From contig JBBQTQ010000004.1 in assembly GCA_038213135.1 (NCBI GenBank), positions 1-49,501 of the forward strand: a stretch of 49,501 nucleotides of DNA. The letters run 5' to 3'. The notes under the pieces were generated by a model. That model searched no databases. It was not told the DNA's origin and saw only the letters and a program-made list of their open reading frames with translations. The translations under genes and the position numbers were made by a program. Below are positions 46,863 through 49,501 of this stretch, piece after piece. Each line of letters opens with the position of its first letter. Within the stretch, counting starts at the first letter, position 1. This stretch comes from JBBQTQ01 sp038213135. GTDB taxonomy: Bacteria; Actinomycetota; Thermoleophilia; Gaiellales; Gaiellaceae.

Positions 46863-47897
46863 CCGCTCCAGCACGTCGTCGAGCACCGAGCCGAATCCTG
46901 TAGCCGTCTGCTCCCAGGTGAATTGCGCCGCCTGCGCGAAGCCGCGTCCCCGCATCCCGTTTGCGAGACCGGGCTCCTCCAGCACGCGCCGCAGCGCGGC
47001 CACGATCGCGCCGGCATCGCGCGGGTCGCAGAGGAGCCCAGCGTCGCCGACCACCTCGGGGATCGAGCTGGCGGCGCTGGCGACGACCGGGGCGCCGCAC
47101 GCCATCGCCTCGAGCACCTGATACCCGAAGCCCTCGTAGAGGGTCGCGTCGACGTAGGCGGCGGCGCCGCGGTAGAGCGACACGAGCTCCTCGTCTGAGA
47201 CGCGGCCGAGGAAGCGAACGTTCCCTCGAGCCGCCGAGCGCAGCTCGTGCCCGCGTTCGCCGAGATTGCCGCCGACGATCAGCTCCGCATCGGTGTGGAG
47301 ACGGGCGAAGGCGGCGAGCACCGTCTCCGTGTTGTCGCGCGGATCCGACGACGAGAGGTGGAAGACGTAGCGGCCCTCGCAGCCCGTACCGGGGCCGAAG
47401 CCCTCGTCGAGCCCAGGGTAGACGACGCTAGAGGGCATCCCCAGCTCGTCGGCGGTCGCGCGCGAGCCCGTCACGAGGGCCGCGGCGCGCGCGAGGCTCC
47501 GCCGCCAGAGGAGCGTCGTCAGCACGTCGCTGCCGCGCTGGTACAAGCTCGCTCCGACCCGGCGGTTCTCGGCGATCCGATGCGTGGGCAGCTCGAAGAG
47601 CCAGACGGCGATCCGCTGCTCGGCCGCGATCGGCAGTCGCTCGCCGAGCGTCACGAGCAGGTCGAGCCCGCGTAGCGCCCGCCGCATCCCGATCTGCTCC
47701 CACCCGATCGCCCGGCCCTGGCCGATCACCACGGTCTCCATACCGTCTAGGAGCGCCGCCGCTTCCTCCGACCGGACGAAGGCGACGACGTCGTACCGCC
47801 CCAGGCTCGCGAGGCCCTGCGCGAGCCGTCTTTGCGTCCGAGCGTGCCCCTTGCCCGCCGGCGCGACCGCCGTCGCGTCAACCCCGACGCGCGCCAC
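46839..47897 (-). CDS. Glycosyltransferase family 4
   Basis: 352 residues from a GTG. RVGVDATAVAPAGKGHARTQ is the N-terminal signature of a GT4 subgroup, and AALVTGSRATADELGM leads into the donor domain. VFHLSSSDPRDNTETVLAAF, VRFLGRVSDEELVSLYRGAA and the EX7E motif in ATLYEGFGYQVLEAMACGAP are present. It overlaps the upstream GT2 by 20 bases and the convergent Wzt-like gene by 24 bases. It likely adds a sugar of the same repeat unit as the neighbouring GT2. Confidence 0.9.
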   Translation of the reverse strand: MARVGVDATAVAPAGKGHARTQRRLAQGLASLGRYDVVAFVRSEEAAALLDGMETVVIGQGRAIGWEQIGMRRALRGLDLLVTLGERLPIAAEQRIAVWLFELPTHRIAENRRVGASLYQRGSDVLTTLLWRRSLARAAALVTGSRATADELGMPSSVVYPGLDEGFGPGTGCEGRYVFHLSSSDPRDNTETVLAAFARLHTDAELIVGGNLGERGHELRSAARGNVRFLGRVSDEELVSLYRGAAAYVDATLYEGFGYQVLEAMACGAPVVASAASSIPEVVGDAGLLCDPRDAGAIVAALRRVLEEPGLANGMRGRGFAQAAQFTWEQTATGFGSVLDDVLERLDRSRFR

Positions 47898-48792
47898 GCA
47901 GCCCTCTGAGCCGGCGGATGACCGCCCTCGGGAGCAGGCTCCGCAGGGCGAGCGAGAGCGAACGCCACGAGAGGTTCCAGGGGTAGAGGAAGAGGCCTTC
48001 CCACAACCAGCGGCGCGCCGAGCCGAGCTCGAGCTCCCCGTACATGTCGTTACCTGCCTGGATGCGGGCGCTCGAGCGTCCCTGGCGCGCGTACGGGCGC
48101 AGGTCCGCCGGCAGCCGGTCGCTCGGCAGGAAGGCGTCCGCGAAGCGGAGCCAGTCGCGTGCCTTCCCGAACGGATCGCCGCTCTTCGACGCTGCGTGGG
48201 CGCGGTATGTCGACCAGGGCCTCGGCACGCGCTTCACGGGGCCGAGCACGGACAGCCGAAGGTAGAACTCGAAGTCGAAGAAGTAGTAGCCGCCGGGGTC
48301 AAACGGACCAGCTTCTTCCCATGCTCGGCGCGTCCACATCGAGCTCGGCTGCACCACGTGGTTGTCGCAGTCGCGGACCATCAGCGGCGGATCCCAGACG
48401 CGCGAGGTGAGATAGCCGGTCTCCTTGGAGTCGGCATCGGTGTAGAGAGCGTCGCCGTAGACCATCACAAGCTCGGGGTTCGCCTCGAACTCGGCCGCCA
48501 TCTCGGAGACCGCGCCGGGGAGCAGTGTGTCGTCGGAGTTGAGATAGGCCATCAGCTCGCCGTCGGTGTGCCGAAAGCCCTCGTTGATCGCGGCGGCCTG
48601 ACCCGACTTCTCCCTCACGATCAGGCGGTCCAGCCGAGCCTCGTAGCGGCGGGCGATCTCTGCGCTGCAGTCGGTCGACTCATCGACGACTACGTACTCG
48701 ATGTCCGGATAGTCCTGCTCCAACACCGAAAGGATCGTCTCCTCGAGGAACTGCGCCTGGTTGTAAGACGGCGTGACAATCGAGACCCTCAC
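47878..48792 (-). CDS. Glycosyltransferase family 2
   Basis: 304 residues from a GTG. VSIVTPSYNQAQFLEETILS and YVVVDESTDCSAEIARRYE form the GT-A nucleotide site, EKSGQAAAINEGFRHTDGEL and AYLNSDDTLLPGAVSEMA hold the DxD-type metal motif (NSDD), and PSSMWTRRAWEEAGPFDPGG with FDFEFYLRLSVLG is the acceptor/catalytic block. WPWNLSWRSL-like and LLPRAVIRRLRGLRG regions form a basic, amphipathic tail that may bind the membrane. It is inverting. It is divergent from the last gene, 60 bases away. Confidence 0.9.
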   Translation of the reverse strand: MRVSIVTPSYNQAQFLEETILSVLEQDYPDIEYVVVDESTDCSAEIARRYEARLDRLIVREKSGQAAAINEGFRHTDGELMAYLNSDDTLLPGAVSEMAAEFEANPELVMVYGDALYTDADSKETGYLTSRVWDPPLMVRDCDNHVVQPSSMWTRRAWEEAGPFDPGGYYFFDFEFYLRLSVLGPVKRVPRPWSTYRAHAASKSGDPFGKARDWLRFADAFLPSDRLPADLRPYARQGRSSARIQAGNDMYGELELGSARRWLWEGLFLYPWNLSWRSLSLALRSLLPRAVIRRLRGLRGARRG

Positions 48793-48835
48793 GCAGTGAG
48801 GACATCGTCGCGAACGACGCTCCGCAGCACCGGGC

Positions 48836-48841
48836 TAGCAT
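48836..48841 (+). promoter_or_regulatory. Possible -10 element (TAGCAT) for the terminal GT4 gene
   Basis: TAGCAT lies 11 bases upstream of the GTG at 48853, in the 60-base gap between two divergent genes. This suggests a transcript with a very short leader. No clear -35 is seen. Confidence 0.3.
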
Positions 48842-48852
48842 AGGTCGCGGTC

Positions 48853-49501
48853 GTGCCGCGCCAGCCGAGAACTCCGATTCTGCTGGTCCACCACCGATCC
48901 GAGCTCGGCGGCGCTCCCGCCAGCCTTTCGTACCTGATCCGCGAGCTCGACGACGAGCGGTTCGAGCCGCACATCTACTGTCCGCCGGGCCCGGCCGCGG
49001 ACCTGTTCCGCGAGGCCGGCGCCCGCGTTCACACCGGCCCCGTGGCCGGCTTCACGCACATCTGGGCCTCGACCTACCGCGGCCGGCGCTGGCTGCTCTT
49101 CCTGCGCGAGCTGTCGCTGCTGCCCGCGCACCTCGTCCAGTTCCGGCGCACGCTCCGGCGGCACCGGTTCGAGCTCGTCCACTTCAACGACTCGCCGCTG
49201 ATCCCGGCCGCGTGGCTCGCGCGCCGGAACGGCCTGCCTGTCGTCTGGCACCTCCGCTCGGCGCTTCCCGACGGCGGGCGCGACCGGCGCTCGCAGCTCA
49301 TCCGTAGCGCAATCCGCAGGCTGGCAACCCGCTCGATCGCGATCAACCGCGACGTCGCGGACGTCTTCAGCGTCGGCTCGACCGTCGTTCCGAACTCCGT
49401 CGACCTAAGCCGCTTCCAGCCTGGCGACCCCGAGGCCGCAAAGGAGGCGCTCGGCCTGCCGACCGGCCGCCCAGTCGTCTCGTACTTCGGCTTCGTCTAC
49501 C
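48853..49501 (+). CDS. Glycosyltransferase family 4, N-terminal part (cut by the window end)
   Basis: The frame opens with GTG at 48853 and stays open to the last base: 216 codons without a stop. ILLVHHRSELGGAPASLSYL is the glycine-rich GT4 N-terminus, followed by HIYCPPGPAADLFREAGARV, FELVHFNDSPLIPAAWLARR and VVWHLRSALPDGGRD. The start of the second domain appears at TVVPNSVDLSRFQPGDPEAA (the conserved N-G/S-VD-F motif) and VVSYFGFVY. The donor EX7E motif lies beyond the window. It is transcribed divergently from the GT2 gene. Confidence 0.88.
   Translation, partial: MPRQPRTPILLVHHRSELGGAPASLSYLIRELDDERFEPHIYCPPGPAADLFREAGARVHTGPVAGFTHIWASTYRGRRWLLFLRELSLLPAHLVQFRRTLRRHRFELVHFNDSPLIPAAWLARRNGLPVVWHLRSALPDGGRDRRSQLIRSAIRRLATRSIAINRDVADVFSVGSTVVPNSVDLSRFQPGDPEAAKEALGLPTGRPVVSYFGFVY

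Noticed and set aside
1..49501. CRISPR arrays, rRNA or tRNA genes, riboswitches, phage or IS transposase genes
   Set aside because: I found no regularly spaced repeats, no cloverleaf or rRNA-like sequence and no transposase-like or integrase-like protein. The only mobile-looking items are the palindromic element and the repeat-flanked cassette.

Overview
The window is a polysaccharide (capsule, exopolysaccharide or O-antigen-like) biosynthesis and export island from a very GC-rich bacterium. GTG starts (and some TTG) are common, and most genes overlap by 4 bases (ATGA or GTGA). These traits suggest a high-GC actinobacterium; Thermoleophilia (Gaiella or Solirubrobacter relatives) is my guess, but I cannot prove the taxon from sequence alone. 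I see no rRNA, tRNA or CRISPR array, and no gene-free stretch longer than about 165 bases.

Layout. (1) 1-2806 (+): methyltransferase tail, NDP-sugar epimerase, GT4. (2) 2778-4869 (-): secreted glycosidase-like protein and a UDP-xylose-synthase-like protein that lacks its catalytic Tyr; then a small secreted protein (+). (3) 11087-5484 (-): secreted D-glucuronyl C5-epimerase-like protein, PQQ-type beta-propeller, NDP-sugar epimerase, Wzz-like protein and GT2. (4) 11062-16508: a four-gene plus-strand cassette (two methyltransferases, a polyprenyl-phosphate GT2, a membrane glycosyltransferase) with visibly lower GC, lying between two direct copies of about 0.7 kb. The repeat spans the 3' end of an ATP-grasp gene and the first codons of the C5-epimerase gene. 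One ATP-grasp copy is intact, the other is truncated and carries a stop. (5) 27685-16941 (-): two Wzy/WaaL-like membrane proteins, GT4s, Gfo/Idh/MocA oxidoreductase, epimerase, membrane GT2, initiating phosphoglycosyltransferase and two tandem FkbM methyltransferases. (6) 27734-35537 (+): methyltransferase, GT4, GT2, a double-headed GT4-GT4 fusion, ABC exporter 1 (Wzm/Wzt type) and a methyltransferase-like protein. (7) 35537-35698: a 162-bp nearly palindromic MITE-like element between TA dinucleotides. (8) 35698-44684: NeuC-, NeuB- and NeuA-like genes of nonulosonic (sialic-acid-like) sugar synthesis, interleaved with a 2-hydroxyacid dehydrogenase, a thiamine-diphosphate enzyme and a Gfo/Idh/MocA oxidoreductase, then a KpsC/KpsS-like protein and a DUF5672 protein. 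(9) 44721-46862 (+): ABC exporter 2. (10) 46839-49501: GT4, GT2 and a GT4 cut by the window end.

How it may work together. The epimerases, the UXS-like protein and the NeuCBA set would supply NDP- and CMP-sugars. The phosphoglycosyltransferase at 18341-18919 would start a lipid-linked chain that the GT2/GT4 enzymes extend. Methyltransferases and the membrane GT would decorate it. Two ABC exporters and two Wzy/WaaL-like proteins imply more than one glycan, and the Wzz-like protein would set chain length. The secreted C5-epimerase-like protein suggests that a glucuronic-acid-containing polymer is epimerised after export. The most novel-looking points are the nonulosonate locus with a ThDP enzyme, the exported C5-epimerase module, the repeat-flanked cassette, the GT4-GT4 fusion and the palindromic element.
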